Assembly: GCA_944386205.1 (NCBI GenBank)
Contig: CALXAE010000005.1
Location: 1-34,973, forward strand
Length of the DNA stretch: 34,973 nt
Direction of reading: 5' to 3'
Origin: an uncultured Clostridia bacterium
GTDB lineage: Bacteria > Bacillota > Clostridia > TANB77 > CAG-508
The translations under genes and the position numbers were made by a program. The notes under the pieces were generated by a model. The model did no database searches and was not told where the DNA came from. It was given only the letters and a program-made list of their open reading frames with translations. Positions 1-8,097 of this stretch are shown piece after piece; within the stretch, counting starts at the first letter, position 1, and every line of letters starts with the position of its first letter.

Positions 1-74
1 CTTCTTAGTATGATTAAAGTTGGTTATTTTATAAATTAATATAAATAAAGGGAGAATTTTAAAAAGAAAATCAC

Positions 75-159
75 TGTATATATAATAAGAGGCGAATTTA
101 AATAATTTTCTAATTTGGGTGGATTTTTTAAGAGATAATGTATGTATATATAATAGAGG
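75..159 (+). repeat. Two direct repeats of TGTATATATAATA(A)GAGG
   Basis: Near-identical motifs occur at 75-92 and 143-159, starts 68 bases apart, upstream of the small ORF at 215. Each contains TATAAT (81-86 and 149-154), so they may be -10 elements of tandem promoters or a repeated operator. No convincing -35 box lies 17 bases upstream of either. Apart from these motifs, 1-214 is AT-rich and shows no other gene. Confidence 0.45.
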
Positions 160-214
160 AACATTTAGTAATAGTACAAGTTTTTTTCAAATAACTATTT
201 AAAGAGGTTATGCT

Positions 215-355
215 ATGAATGAAAAATATCTTAAGTTAAAAATAGAATCTGTTGTAAATAAAATATTATATGAAAAAAATATAATTGATAAAAATGTTTT
301 TGAAAAAACTTCTACAAAGCTTGATAAATTAATGTTTGAGGGAAATAAAAAATAA
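215..355 (+). CDS. Small SHOCT-like protein, 46 aa
   Basis: A 46-residue basic ORF starts with ATG, preceded by AAAGAGG about 7 bases upstream, and ends in TAA. The core (residues about 18-40, ILYEKNIIDKNVFEKTSTKL) fits the pattern of short SHOCT-like domains: helix, a Gly/Asn-Ile-Ile turn, then an acidic-Phe-Glu helix with Lys-Leu. It sits about 80 bases upstream of the recombinase on the same strand, so co-expression or an accessory role in recombination is possible, but this is inference. It is too short for a secure family call. Confidence 0.55.
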   Translation: MNEKYLKLKIESVVNKILYEKNIIDKNVFEKTSTKLDKLMFEGNKK

Positions 356-361
356 ATTTTT

Positions 362-397
362 TTGACATTTACTTTATATCTTATATTTTAGTACAAT
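362..397 (+). promoter_or_regulatory. Candidate promoter of the recombinase gene
   Basis: TTGACA at 362-367 is a perfect -35 hexamer. The following -10 is less clear: TATATT at 383-388 gives a short 15-base spacer, and TACAAT at 392-397 is too far. The recombinase start at 436 follows with GGAAAGGGG at 421-429. Confidence 0.4.
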
Positions 398-435
398 AAA
401 ATAAGTATTAATTGCAAAAAGGAAAGGGGATTTAT

Positions 436-2200
436 ATGACATTATATGAAATGAAACAAGAACTATTATCTGGAAAAACGATTTTTGACTTACCTTTAAG
501 AGTTGTATACTATGCGAGGGTATCAACAGAAAAAGAAGAGCAAATTAATTCCTTAGAGAATCAAGTATCATTTTTTGAAAATTATATTAGAAAAAATGTT
601 AATTGGACTTTTATTCGTGGATATGTAGATGAAGGAATAAGTCGGCACCACTTCCCTAAAGCGTGAAAATTTTATGCAAATGATAGAAGATAGTAAAAAA
701 GGAATATTTGATTTAATAGTAGCCAAAGAGGTTTCAAGGTTTTCTCGTGATACGATTGATAGTTTATTTTACACTAGAAAATTATTAGAATATGATGTAT
801 GCGTTTATTTTTTATCAGACAATATAATAACTGCATCAAATGATGGAGAATTAAGACTGACAATCATGTCTAGCATGGCACAAGATGAAGTTCGTAAAAT
901 ATCTGAAAGAACAAAATTTGGTTTTAAAAGAGCAGTTGAAAAAGGAACAGTTTTAGGAACAAATAATATTTGGGGCTATAAAAAAGAAAAAGGAAAACTT
1001 ATAATAGATGAAATGGAAGCTCCACTAATTAGAACAATTTTTAATACATATGCAAATAATCAAAAGATAGGTTTAAAGAAGTTATCTATTGAACTAGCCA
1101 AACAAGGATATTATAACCGAAATGGGAATGTCCTTCATCAAAATACATTAAAAAAAATCATTCAAAATCCTAAATATAAAGGATATTATACAGGAGGTTT
1201 ATCAACTGTTGTAGATTACAGAACTAAGAAAAGGAATTTCTATGATAAACAAGAATGGAAAGTATTTAAAGATTATGAAAAAGTACCTCCAATTGTGTCA
1301 GAAGAATTATGGGATAAGGCAAATCAAAAATTATTAAGTAGAAGCAAATCTGCTAAAATGTACCAAAAACATCAAACTACCTATCCCCTTTCTGGTAAAT
1401 TATATTGTAAAAAGCATAAATGTGGTTTTGTAAGAAAAATAAGACATTACAAAAATAAGGAAGACGTTATATATTGGTATTGTGGAGAATTTCATAAAAA
1501 AGGAAAAAAGAATTGTGTACCTGCTTGTTTTAAGGAAGAAGATTTATATAATATTTTGCTTATCATTTTTAAAAAATACGAAATCTATAAAGAAGAAATT
1601 GCAGAAGAACTGATGTCATTTTATTTAGAGCTTTCAAAAGAAGAAGAAAATATAGAAAAAGAAGAAATGATAATAAATGAAATAAAAGTTCTTGAAAATA
1701 AGAAAGATAAACTATTGGATTTAGCTTTAGATGGCTTTTTAAGCAAAGAAGAATTACAGATAAAGAAAGTATCTATTGGAAAAGAAATTTCTAGTTTAAA
1801 TTTAAAATTAAAAGAAATAGAAGATAAGAAAAATAAAGTAAATAATAGCAAACAATCTTTTAAGCAATATAGCAAAAAACTAAAAGAAAATGTATTAAAA
1901 GAACTAGTGATAACCAAAGAGAATTTAAAAACTTATATTGAAGAACTCTTAGATAAAATAATTGTAGAAGAATTAGAACAAGAAACCCAAGTGTATTTAA
2001 AAATCATCCTTGCAGGAAACAATATAATAAAATATGGTATTCCTGTAAAACTCAGGCAAGTCAGTCAAATAAAGAAAAACAAAGTGGCTGATTTAAAAAA
2101 TCTCCCACTTTGTCACTCCCATACACATGGTAATCATCTGCTTTCCACTGCAACAAGCCTTTTTAAAAAAGCCATCCATATTAAATGCAATCCTTGGTAA
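436..2200 (+). pseudogene. Large serine recombinase, frameshifted
   Basis: Site-specific DNA recombinase of the large serine family, expected to integrate and excise the element it lies in. The start is ATG 436 with GGAAAGGGG six bases upstream; a TTG at 412 is less likely. The resolvase domain opens with YYARVSTEKEEQ (catalytic Ser). After GIS the frame is broken: removing C643 restores GTTSLKRENFMQ and joins the two reading frames. Then follow the SRFSRD segment, the recombinase domain (positions about 960-1290), a Cys-containing zinc ribbon (about 1380-1530) and a long Glu/Lys-rich coiled coil (about 1590-1900). The last 27 or so residues (after 2117) are antisense feoB sequence. As written it cannot make a full protein from one frame; a sequencing error is the main alternative. 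Confidence 0.85.
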
Positions 2201-3454
2201 ATATCCCAAATCTTCTAATATAGTAAATAATGGGAAAAAGATAGCCATTGGTGGCAACATGACCGATATAACCCATGTTAAGGTTTGATATACACCTAAT
2301 ATTAACATATTGGATAACCATTCTGGACAATGTATATATGTAGCAAATTGGATTAGTTTTTCTTGTATATTACCAAATACACTAAATAAGAATTGAGATG
2401 GATAATTGGCACCTACTAGTGTAATCCAAAATATGATGAGTAAAAACAGTATCATAATGGGAATACCATATTTTTTAGATGTAAGTATTTTATCAATTTT
2501 TCTATCTCTTTTGGCATATGCCTTATTTTCAAATTTACATACCTTTTTTGCAATTTCTTCTGCATTTTTAACCATTGTCGTTACCAGTTTTTCTTTAAAA
2601 ATTTCTTTGGTTATTCCTTTTTCTTTTAATTCTTCTGTTATCTGTTTTTTGATTGTTTTTAATTCATTGCTATCATCATCTTTTCCCTCTTTATTTTTCT
2701 TACTATAATTCTCCCCTATATCTATATGTAATTGATTTTCTATTTCTTCTATAATGCTCTCTTCCCCATCTAAAATTTTAATACCAATCCATCTTGCTAG
2801 CTCTGGCTTTATCTGATACTGTTTTATCAAAATTTCTTGAAGTTCTCGAATTACTTTTTCGATTGTCTCTTCATATTGTACTTGATATATGGTTTTTAAT
2901 TTTTCTTTGTGTTCACAAGCTTTTCTGGTTGCTTTTAGCAATTCGTTTAATGTTTTCTTTTTTCTAGCTGTTACACCAACCACCGGTATTTTTAAAATTT
3001 GTGATAATTTCTCTAAATCAACTGTTATTTTCTTTTTTTTAGCTTCATCTAATAAATTTACACACAAAATGATATTATCTGTTATTTCTGTTATTTGTAA
3101 CACTAAATTTAAATTTCTTTCCAAACAAGTTGCATCTACTACAACTATTGTCACATCTGGATTTCCAAAACAAATATAATTCCTGGCAATTTCTTCCTCT
3201 TCCGAATGAGACATAATAGAATATGTACCAGGAATGTCCACTAATTGATAATTTTCTCCTCTATATTCAAAATATCCAGTTGCATTTGCAACTGTTTTTC
3301 CTGTCCAGTTACCAGTATGTTGATTCATTCCTGTCAAATTATTAAATATTGTAGACTTTCCTACATTTGGATTTCCTGCCAAGGCTACTGTATACTTTGC
3401 TTTTGTTTCTATCTTATTTTGTTTTGCTCCTCTATCTGTTTTTAATTTCTTCAT
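2093..3454 (-). pseudogene. feoB: Ferrous iron transporter FeoB, truncated by insertion
   Basis: FeoB is a membrane protein with an N-terminal G domain that takes up Fe2+. Visible motifs are G1 GNPNVGKST (residues about 28-36), G2 region GNWTGKTV, G3 DIPGTYS and G4 NLLD. A helical linker follows, then the first membrane segments (about residues 335-355) and the LPRIAFNMD stretch of the first Gate motif. Native sequence ends at about residue 446; seven residues (VTKWEIF) come from the inserted element. FeoB proteins normally run beyond 600 residues, so most of the transmembrane Gate and core domains are missing and transport should be lost. The start has AGGAGG upstream. feoA lies upstream in the same direction, 141 bases away, as a probable operon. 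Excision of the element could restore the gene. Confidence 0.93.
2109..2126. other. Attachment-site junction between element and feoB
   Basis: Reading the minus strand, feoB codons ATG TGT ATG GGA are followed by GTGACAAAGTGGGAG, which has no FeoB similarity and soon gives a stop. Intact family members continue with codons for Phe-Gly-Cys-Asn after the Gly. The crossover is therefore in or next to GGGA (plus-strand TCCC at 2117-2120). A GA core, as in TnpX-type systems, would fit but cannot be proven without the other end. Confidence 0.7.
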
Positions 3455-3595
3455 ACATGCCTCCTTTTGCCTACTTGTATTTATTCTATAGTATATAAAT
3501 TTTATTGACTTTGTGATTAATTTTCATTTTTTTAATATAGAAAAATAGCTTTTACATTAGTCTTTATGCTTTTTCTAAATAACAAGTTAAAATTC

Positions 3596-3823
3596 TTATT
3601 TAATTTTCACATTTTCTGCATCTTCTTTTCTAATAGCAATTAAGCCTCCTCGAAATTCAAAAGCTCTTGGATCTCCTGAAGGGCTTACCAATACAGGTTT
3701 TATTTTTGTTCCTTCTATTAATCCTAAATCTAACAATCTTCTTTTTATTGTTTCTTCTCCCATAATTTTGCTGACAATTCCTGTTTCTTCTATTGCTAAT
3801 GTATTAATTGTTCTTGTATTCAT
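3596..3823 (-). CDS. feoA: Ferrous iron transport accessory protein FeoA
   Basis: A 75-residue SH3-like cytoplasmic protein that supports FeoB. The characteristic core is a GEETIKRRLLDLGLIEGTKI stretch followed by SPSGDP and a C-terminal IAIRKEDAENV strand. The ATG at 3823 was chosen because GGAGGTG lies about 10 bases upstream; an earlier ATG at 3895 falls inside a palindromic repeat and lacks a ribosome binding site. It precedes truncated feoB on the same strand, so it may be transcribed without a working partner. Confidence 0.92.
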   Translation of the reverse strand: MNTRTINTLAIEETGIVSKIMGEETIKRRLLDLGLIEGTKIKPVLVSPSGDPRAFEFRGGLIAIRKEDAENVKIK

Positions 3824-3888
3824 TTGTTTACAACACCTCCATTTTATGTCTAATATATTGTATTCTTTTTTTATTTTAATTGTTCTAA

Positions 3889-4029
3889 TGTCCAATTGGG
3901 GACGTTTCTTTTTGAGACATTTTATTAATTTTATAATAATTTATTAGCAAAAATATTATATACATTATTTTGGCTCAATAGCTTTATTAACATAAAAATG
4001 TCTCAAAAAGAAACGTCCCCAATTGGACA
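3889..4029. repeat. Palindromic MITE/REP-like repeat, copy A (internally deleted)
   Basis: The arms at 3889-3924 and about 3993-4029 are inverted copies of TGTCCAATTGGGGACG followed by TTTCTTTTTGAGACATTTTA, differing by one base. The interior shares ATTATATACATTATTTT and TTATTAACATAAAAATG with copy B (5105-5309) but lacks its middle part. No transposase is encoded. It occupies most of the stretch between feoA and asd (3824-4129), which has no gene. Related GGGGACG inverted repeats are mobilised by IS200-like/RAYT enzymes in other Firmicutes; that link is inference. Confidence 0.9.
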
Positions 4030-4068
4030 AAACCTGTCCCAAACTGTCTCTAATATGCAATTTTTCCT

Positions 4069-4096
4069 TTAACAAGCATATACTTTAAAATAGAAT
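4069..4096 (+). promoter_or_regulatory. Candidate sigma-A promoter of asd
   Basis: TTAACA (4069-4074), a 16-base spacer and TAGAAT (4091-4096). Transcription would begin near 4103, only a few bases before the ATG at 4109, which supports the downstream ATG at 4130 as the start of asd. Confidence 0.55.
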
Positions 4097-4129
4097 AATT
4101 TTTTATCTATGGAAAGGATGGTTAAGTAT

Positions 4130-5131
4130 ATGAAAACAAAGTATAGAGTTGCAATTGTTGGTGCAAGTGGTGTTGTAGGAAGAACTGTTTTAAAAGTATT
4201 AGAAGAAAAGTCACTTCCAAATATTGAATATACATTATTTGCTTCTAAAAAATCTGCTGGAAAAAAAATTGAATTTTGGGGAATAAATTATATTATCCAA
4301 GAATTAGACGAAAATTCATTTAATAAACATTTTGATTATGCAATTTTCTGTGCAGGTAGTACAGTTTCTAAAAAATACATACCAATTGCTGTCCAACACA
4401 ACTGTATTTGTATTGATAATAGTAGTGTTTACAGAATGGAACCTGACGTTCCTCTGGTAGTTCCAGAAGTTAATATGCAAGAAGCTTATAAAAATAAAGG
4501 AATTATTGCTAATCCCAATTGCTCTACAATTCAAGCAGTTGTTCCTTTAAAACCTTTAGATGATGCTTACCATATTAAAAGAATTGTATATTCTACTTAT
4601 CAGGCGGTTTCGGGTGCTGGAAGAGAAGGAATTGAAGATTTAGAAAATGGAATGAATGGCTTTGCTCCAAAGAAATTTCCTTATCCGATTTTTAATAACT
4701 GCTTGCCACATATTGATGTATTTATGGAAGATGGTTATACAAAAGAAGAACATAAAATGATCAATGAAACAAGAAAAATTTTAGATAAACCATATTTACC
4801 AATTACCGCCACTACTGTGCGTGTTCCTGTTTTAAATTGCCACAGTGAATCTATTAATGTTGAATTTGAAAAAGACCTTGACATTTATGATGTGAGACAA
4901 TTATTGCAAAACTTTCCTGGTGTTATTGTGGTAGATGATATTGAAAAAAAATATTATCCAATTGCGACTAAGGCAGATGGATATGATGAAGTTTTTGTGG
5001 GAAGAATTAGAAAAGATTTTAGTGTTAAATATGGATTAAATTTATGGGTTGTAGCAGATAATTTAAGAAAAGGTGCAGCAAGTAATGCTGTCCAAATCTT
5101 AGAATGTCTAATTGGGGACGTTTCTTTTTGA
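4130..5131 (+). CDS. asd: Aspartate-semialdehyde dehydrogenase
   Basis: Catalyses NADPH-dependent reduction of aspartyl phosphate to aspartate semialdehyde, the branch to lysine/diaminopimelate, threonine and methionine. The 333-residue product has the N-terminal nucleotide motif VAIVGASGVVGRT, the catalytic Cys in NPNCSTIQ, a QAVSGAGREG segment and a C-terminal LRKGAASNAVQIL. ATG 4130 was preferred over 4109 and 4118 because AAAGGATGG lies 8-9 bases upstream and the promoter is too close to 4109. The last codons (Ile-Gly-Asp-Val-Ser-Phe-stop) are read from the left arm of palindromic repeat copy B, so the C-terminus was remodelled by the repeat. It appears monocistronic. Confidence 0.95.
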   Translation: MKTKYRVAIVGASGVVGRTVLKVLEEKSLPNIEYTLFASKKSAGKKIEFWGINYIIQELDENSFNKHFDYAIFCAGSTVSKKYIPIAVQHNCICIDNSSVYRMEPDVPLVVPEVNMQEAYKNKGIIANPNCSTIQAVVPLKPLDDAYHIKRIVYSTYQAVSGAGREGIEDLENGMNGFAPKKFPYPIFNNCLPHIDVFMEDGYTKEEHKMINETRKILDKPYLPITATTVRVPVLNCHSESINVEFEKDLDIYDVRQLLQNFPGVIVVDDIEKKYYPIATKADGYDEVFVGRIRKDFSVKYGLNLWVVADNLRKGAASNAVQILECLIGDVSF

Positions 5132-5309
5132 GACATTTTATTAAATTCATAATAATATATTAGAAAAAATAATGTATATAATATTTTATGAAATTAAATG
5201 TGCAAATGGAAGAATATTAGCCATTTAATGAATAAAATATTATATACATTATTTTATTTATTATTATTAACATAAAAATGTCTCAAAAAGAAACGTCCCC
5301 AATTGGACA
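5105..5309. repeat. Palindromic MITE/REP-like repeat, copy B (long hairpin)
   Basis: Outer arms 5105-5140 and 5273-5309 match copy A. Inner arms are also complementary: AATAATGTATATAATATTTTAT near 5169-5190 pairs with ATAAAATATTATATACATTATT near 5232-5254. The 205-base unit could fold into one long hairpin. The asd stop codon (5129-5131) lies within the left arm, and the minus-strand gene at 5316 ends just past the right arm. It accounts for the gap 5132-5315 and may act as a terminator between the convergent genes. Confidence 0.9.
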
Positions 5310-5315
5310 CTTCAT

Positions 5316-5654
5316 TTATACATTTTTCCATAACCAGTCTAAACTATTGTCAAGACTTTTCTTCTGCATCTTTTTAGCTTCAATATCATCAACCCAAAGG
5401 TATGCAAAGAAAGATATAAAGATAAATACAAAATCAATTGCCACACATCTGGCTAGTACTGGTAACATATCTCTAAATTCTTCTGGTAATGTTATCATTT
5501 GTGCCGCATGTATAACCAATAAAATTAAATATGCAAACAATACAATTCCTGTTATATAGCTTTTCTTTAATTCCTGTGCTAAAAAAATTAACAATATTGT
5601 TGCTACAAGCATTAATAATAAGTTTAAAATGTTTGATATATCAAAAATGAACAT
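5316..5654 (-). CDS. Small membrane protein, three predicted helices
   Basis: A 112-residue protein of unknown function. Hydrophobic segments at about residues 5-27, 34-55 and 70-90 suggest three membrane helices, followed by a charged tail (DDIEAKKMQKKS) ending in LDWLWKNV. The ATG has AAGGGGGG upstream, so translation is likely. It is convergent with asd, separated by repeat copy B, and lies downstream of glmM in the same direction with a 102-base gap. I do not recognise a family. Confidence 0.75.
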   Translation of the reverse strand: MFIFDISNILNLLLMLVATILLIFLAQELKKSYITGIVLFAYLILLVIHAAQMITLPEEFRDMLPVLARCVAIDFVFIFISFFAYLWVDDIEAKKMQKKSLDNSLDWLWKNV

Positions 5655-5756
5655 GTAACACGCCCCCCTTAAAGTATATGTTTATGTTATCATGTTCCTT
5701 TTGATATATCAATGATTTTTTATTTACATTTATATTACAAATTCATTACAGAATGT

Positions 5757-7121
5757 CTATGCTAATTTTTTTTCAATTAGATTTACAATCTCTTTTGCTC
5801 TTTTAGTTATGTATTCCTGATCTTCTCCTTCAATCATAACTCTGACTAGTGGCTCTGTTCCAGATGGTCTTATTAAAACTCTTCCATTTCCAGCAAATTC
5901 ATTTTCTACTTCTTCAATTGCTTTCTTAATATCTTCATCTTTTTCATAATCATATTTTTTCTCAGCATTTACTTTCGCATTAATTAATACTTGTGGATAT
6001 AGCTTAATAATGCTTGCTAGTTCTGATGCTTTCTTGTTTTCTTCTAATATTGTTTGAATTAACATCAAAGAAGTTAAAATACCATCTCCTGTTGGGTTAT
6101 AATCTAATAAAATTACATGTCCTGATTGCTCTCCCCCTAGATTGTAACCATTTTTCAACATTTCTTCTAATACATATCTGTCCCCTACTTTGGTTTGCTT
6201 TAATTGTAATCCATTATTTTCAGCATATTTATTTAATCCTAAATTACTCATGACAGTTGCAACAATTGTATCTTTATTTAATTTTCCTTTTTTTCTTAAA
6301 CTTGAAGAAATAATGGCTAATAATTTATCACCATCAATTTCTTCTCCATTTTCATCAACTGCCAAACATCTATCTCCGTCACCATCATATGCAATTCCTA
6401 AACTTAATTTGTTATCTACAACAAATTTCTTTAGATTTCCCAAATGTGTAGAACCACAGTTTTCATTAATGTTGATACCGTCTGGTGTATTATTGATAAT
6501 TTTATATTTAATTCCTAAATCTTTAAAAACCTTTTCTGCAACCACTGATGTTGCACCATTAGCTGTATCAATTCCCACAATAAAATCATCTCTTAAATGT
6601 TTTTCAATACTATCATCAAAATTCTTTCTAAAGAAATAGATATACTCATTTATTAAATCAAAACAATATTCTGCAACACCAATCTTTTCATTTTTTGCTG
6701 TCAATTCTTCTAATTTTCCAGATTCCATTACTTCCTCAATTTCTTCTTCTAATGCATCTGGAATTTTAGTTCCTTTATTGCTAAAATATTTTATACCATT
6801 AAATTCAAATGTGTTATGTGATGCTGAAATCACGACACTAGCATCTGCTTTCAATTTCCTTGTTAAATATGCCACTGCTGGTGTTGGCATAACACCTAAT
6901 AATTTTACATTTGCCCCGTAACTTAGAAATCCTGCTGTCATAGCACTTTCAATTAACGTTCCAGAAATACGTGTATCTCTTCCAATCAAAATTGTTGGGG
7001 TATGATCTGTATGTTTTGATAATACATATGCACCTGCTTTTGCCACTTTATACACTAATCCTGGAGTTAATTCTGTATTGGCAATTCTTCTAATGCCATC
7101 TGTTCCAAAGTATTTTCTCAT
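5757..7121 (-). CDS. glmM: Phosphoglucosamine mutase
   Basis: Converts glucosamine-6-phosphate to glucosamine-1-phosphate, feeding UDP-GlcNAc for peptidoglycan and surface polysaccharides. The 454-residue protein has the family hallmarks: FGTDGIRR at residues 5-12, GRDTR at 47-51, the phosphoserine loop ISASHN with Ser101, the metal loop DGDGD at 246-250 and the C-terminal phosphate loop RPSGTEP. The start has GGAAAGGAAG upstream. It lies 116 bases downstream of cpsB on the same strand, linking precursor supply with the polysaccharide control genes. No glmS-type leader is seen. Confidence 0.96.
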   Translation of the reverse strand: MRKYFGTDGIRRIANTELTPGLVYKVAKAGAYVLSKHTDHTPTILIGRDTRISGTLIESAMTAGFLSYGANVKLLGVMPTPAVAYLTRKLKADASVVISASHNTFEFNGIKYFSNKGTKIPDALEEEIEEVMESGKLEELTAKNEKIGVAEYCFDLINEYIYFFRKNFDDSIEKHLRDDFIVGIDTANGATSVVAEKVFKDLGIKYKIINNTPDGININENCGSTHLGNLKKFVVDNKLSLGIAYDGDGDRCLAVDENGEEIDGDKLLAIISSSLRKKGKLNKDTIVATVMSNLGLNKYAENNGLQLKQTKVGDRYVLEEMLKNGYNLGGEQSGHVILLDYNPTGDGILTSLMLIQTILEENKKASELASIIKLYPQVLINAKVNAEKKYDYEKDEDIKKAIEEVENEFAGNGRVLIRPSGTEPLVRVMIEGEDQEYITKRAKEIVNLIEKKLA

Positions 7122-7237
7122 TGTTTAACTTCCTTTCCATACAGTAATTTTTTACTTTACTTTAATAGTATTCATATTTATTGCAACATATTCTTTTGGA
7201 AATCTATTTACATATTTTATTTTTTCTTTAAATAACT

Positions 7238-8020
7238 CTATTTTTTAAAATTCATAAAAATTTTTTCTTTTAATGATAATTTAAAATCAAATGGTTCATC
7301 AATTTCAATCTTTTTATTTCCCAAAACTAATTTCGGATTTGTTGTTGTTAATTCCTCTAGTTTTTCTTCTCCAATAATATCAGCTATTTCATCTAATATT
7401 TGAGGAATTTTTGGATAAATTGTATTTTGTCTATGGACATCTGACCCTAAAAAATGTATCATGTTATTCTCAAAAAATCTTCTAACAATCATCTGAGCCT
7501 TTTCTCCATATTGCCCAATTATACTACCATAATTTGCTTGCATTAACACACCTTTTTCAATTAAATCATATATCAATTCTGGTTCTTTTTGTACAAAACT
7601 ATATCTTTCAGGATGAGCTAAAATCGGCACTAATTTGTATTGTAACATATCATATATGACATCATATAAATTCATAGGTTCTGCATTTAATGGTAATTCA
7701 AACAACACATAACTTGTATCGTTAATGGTTGATGCTTTTCTTTTTTCTAATAATTCAATAATATTATCTGTAAAATAGATTTCATTTCCTAAATATAAAG
7801 TTGTATTGATATTTTTTGTTTTTAAATTCTCTAAAATTGCTTTTACCCATACTTCTCTTTCTGGTACATCTGTTTCATAATAATTTTCCATATAATGTGA
7901 AGTAGATATCACTGCTTCAAATCCTGCTTTTTCTGCTTCTTTAATTAGATTAAATGTTTCTTCTATACTTCTTGAACCATCATCAATATTTGGTAGTATA
8001 TGCGAATGAAAGTCTATCAT
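7238..8020 (-). CDS. cpsB: PHP-family protein-tyrosine phosphatase, CpsB/YwqE type
   Basis: Metal-dependent phosphatase that removes phosphate from the tyrosine kinase of the capsule system. The N-terminus MIDFHSHILPNIDDGS carries the PHP metal ligands (His5, His7), with further His residues in STSHY, LAHPERY and GSDVHR. The length of 260 residues is usual for the family. AGGAGC precedes the ATG. It follows cpsD at a 77-base gap that contains its own promoter, unlike many Gram-positive loci where it lies first in the operon. Confidence 0.92.
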   Translation of the reverse strand: MIDFHSHILPNIDDGSRSIEETFNLIKEAEKAGFEAVISTSHYMENYYETDVPEREVWVKAILENLKTKNINTTLYLGNEIYFTDNIIELLEKRKASTINDTSYVLFELPLNAEPMNLYDVIYDMLQYKLVPILAHPERYSFVQKEPELIYDLIEKGVLMQANYGSIIGQYGEKAQMIVRRFFENNMIHFLGSDVHRQNTIYPKIPQILDEIADIIGEEKLEELTTTNPKLVLGNKKIEIDEPFDFKLSLKEKIFMNFKK

Positions 8021-8064
8021 TTTTTTCTTTTGCTCCTTTTTTTCGTTTTTAAAGTATCTTTATT

Positions 8065-8093
8065 AGTATATAATTAAGTTTAATATTTTTCAA
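8065..8093 (-). promoter_or_regulatory. Sigma-A promoter of cpsB
   Basis: On the minus strand: TTGAAA (8093-8088), 17-base spacer, TATACT (8070-8065), followed by AATAAAG. The same TATACTAATAAAG context occurs at the cpsC promoter (9885-9913), suggesting shared regulation. Confidence 0.7.
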
Positions 8094-8097
8094 TATT

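Larger units (their letters stand above)
1..2117. mobile_element. End of an integrated serine-recombinase element, partial
   Basis: This is the recombinase-bearing end of an integrative element; the other end lies beyond the left edge of the window. The sequence shows a small ORF, a large serine recombinase gene reading toward the junction, and an abrupt switch to feoB coding sequence at about 2117. FeoB homology runs without a break up to the Met-Cys-Met-Gly codons and is then lost. Tn4451/Tn5397-type elements (TnpX, TndX) likewise carry the large serine recombinase near one end and use a GA dinucleotide core, and GGGA occurs at this junction. Size and cargo of the element cannot be judged. 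The boundary is uncertain by about 5 bases. Confidence 0.8.

Noticed and set aside
1621..1917. Minus-strand ORF of 98 residues rich in Ser and Phe
   Set aside because: It is the shadow of the recombinase coiled coil, whose Lys/Glu codons read as Phe/Ser on the other strand.
3824..3895. N-terminal extension of FeoA from ATG 3895
   Set aside because: It begins in the arm of palindromic repeat copy A and has no ribosome binding site; ATG 3823 has GGAGGTG and matches the FeoA length.
3889..5309. CRISPR-like array around asd
   Set aside because: The repeats are inverted pairs with unequal interiors and far apart, not regularly spaced direct repeats; no cas genes are present.
5278..5559. Plus-strand ORF starting MSQKETSP inside repeat copy B
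   Set aside because: It runs antisense through the membrane protein gene, begins in a repeat arm and has no ribosome binding site.
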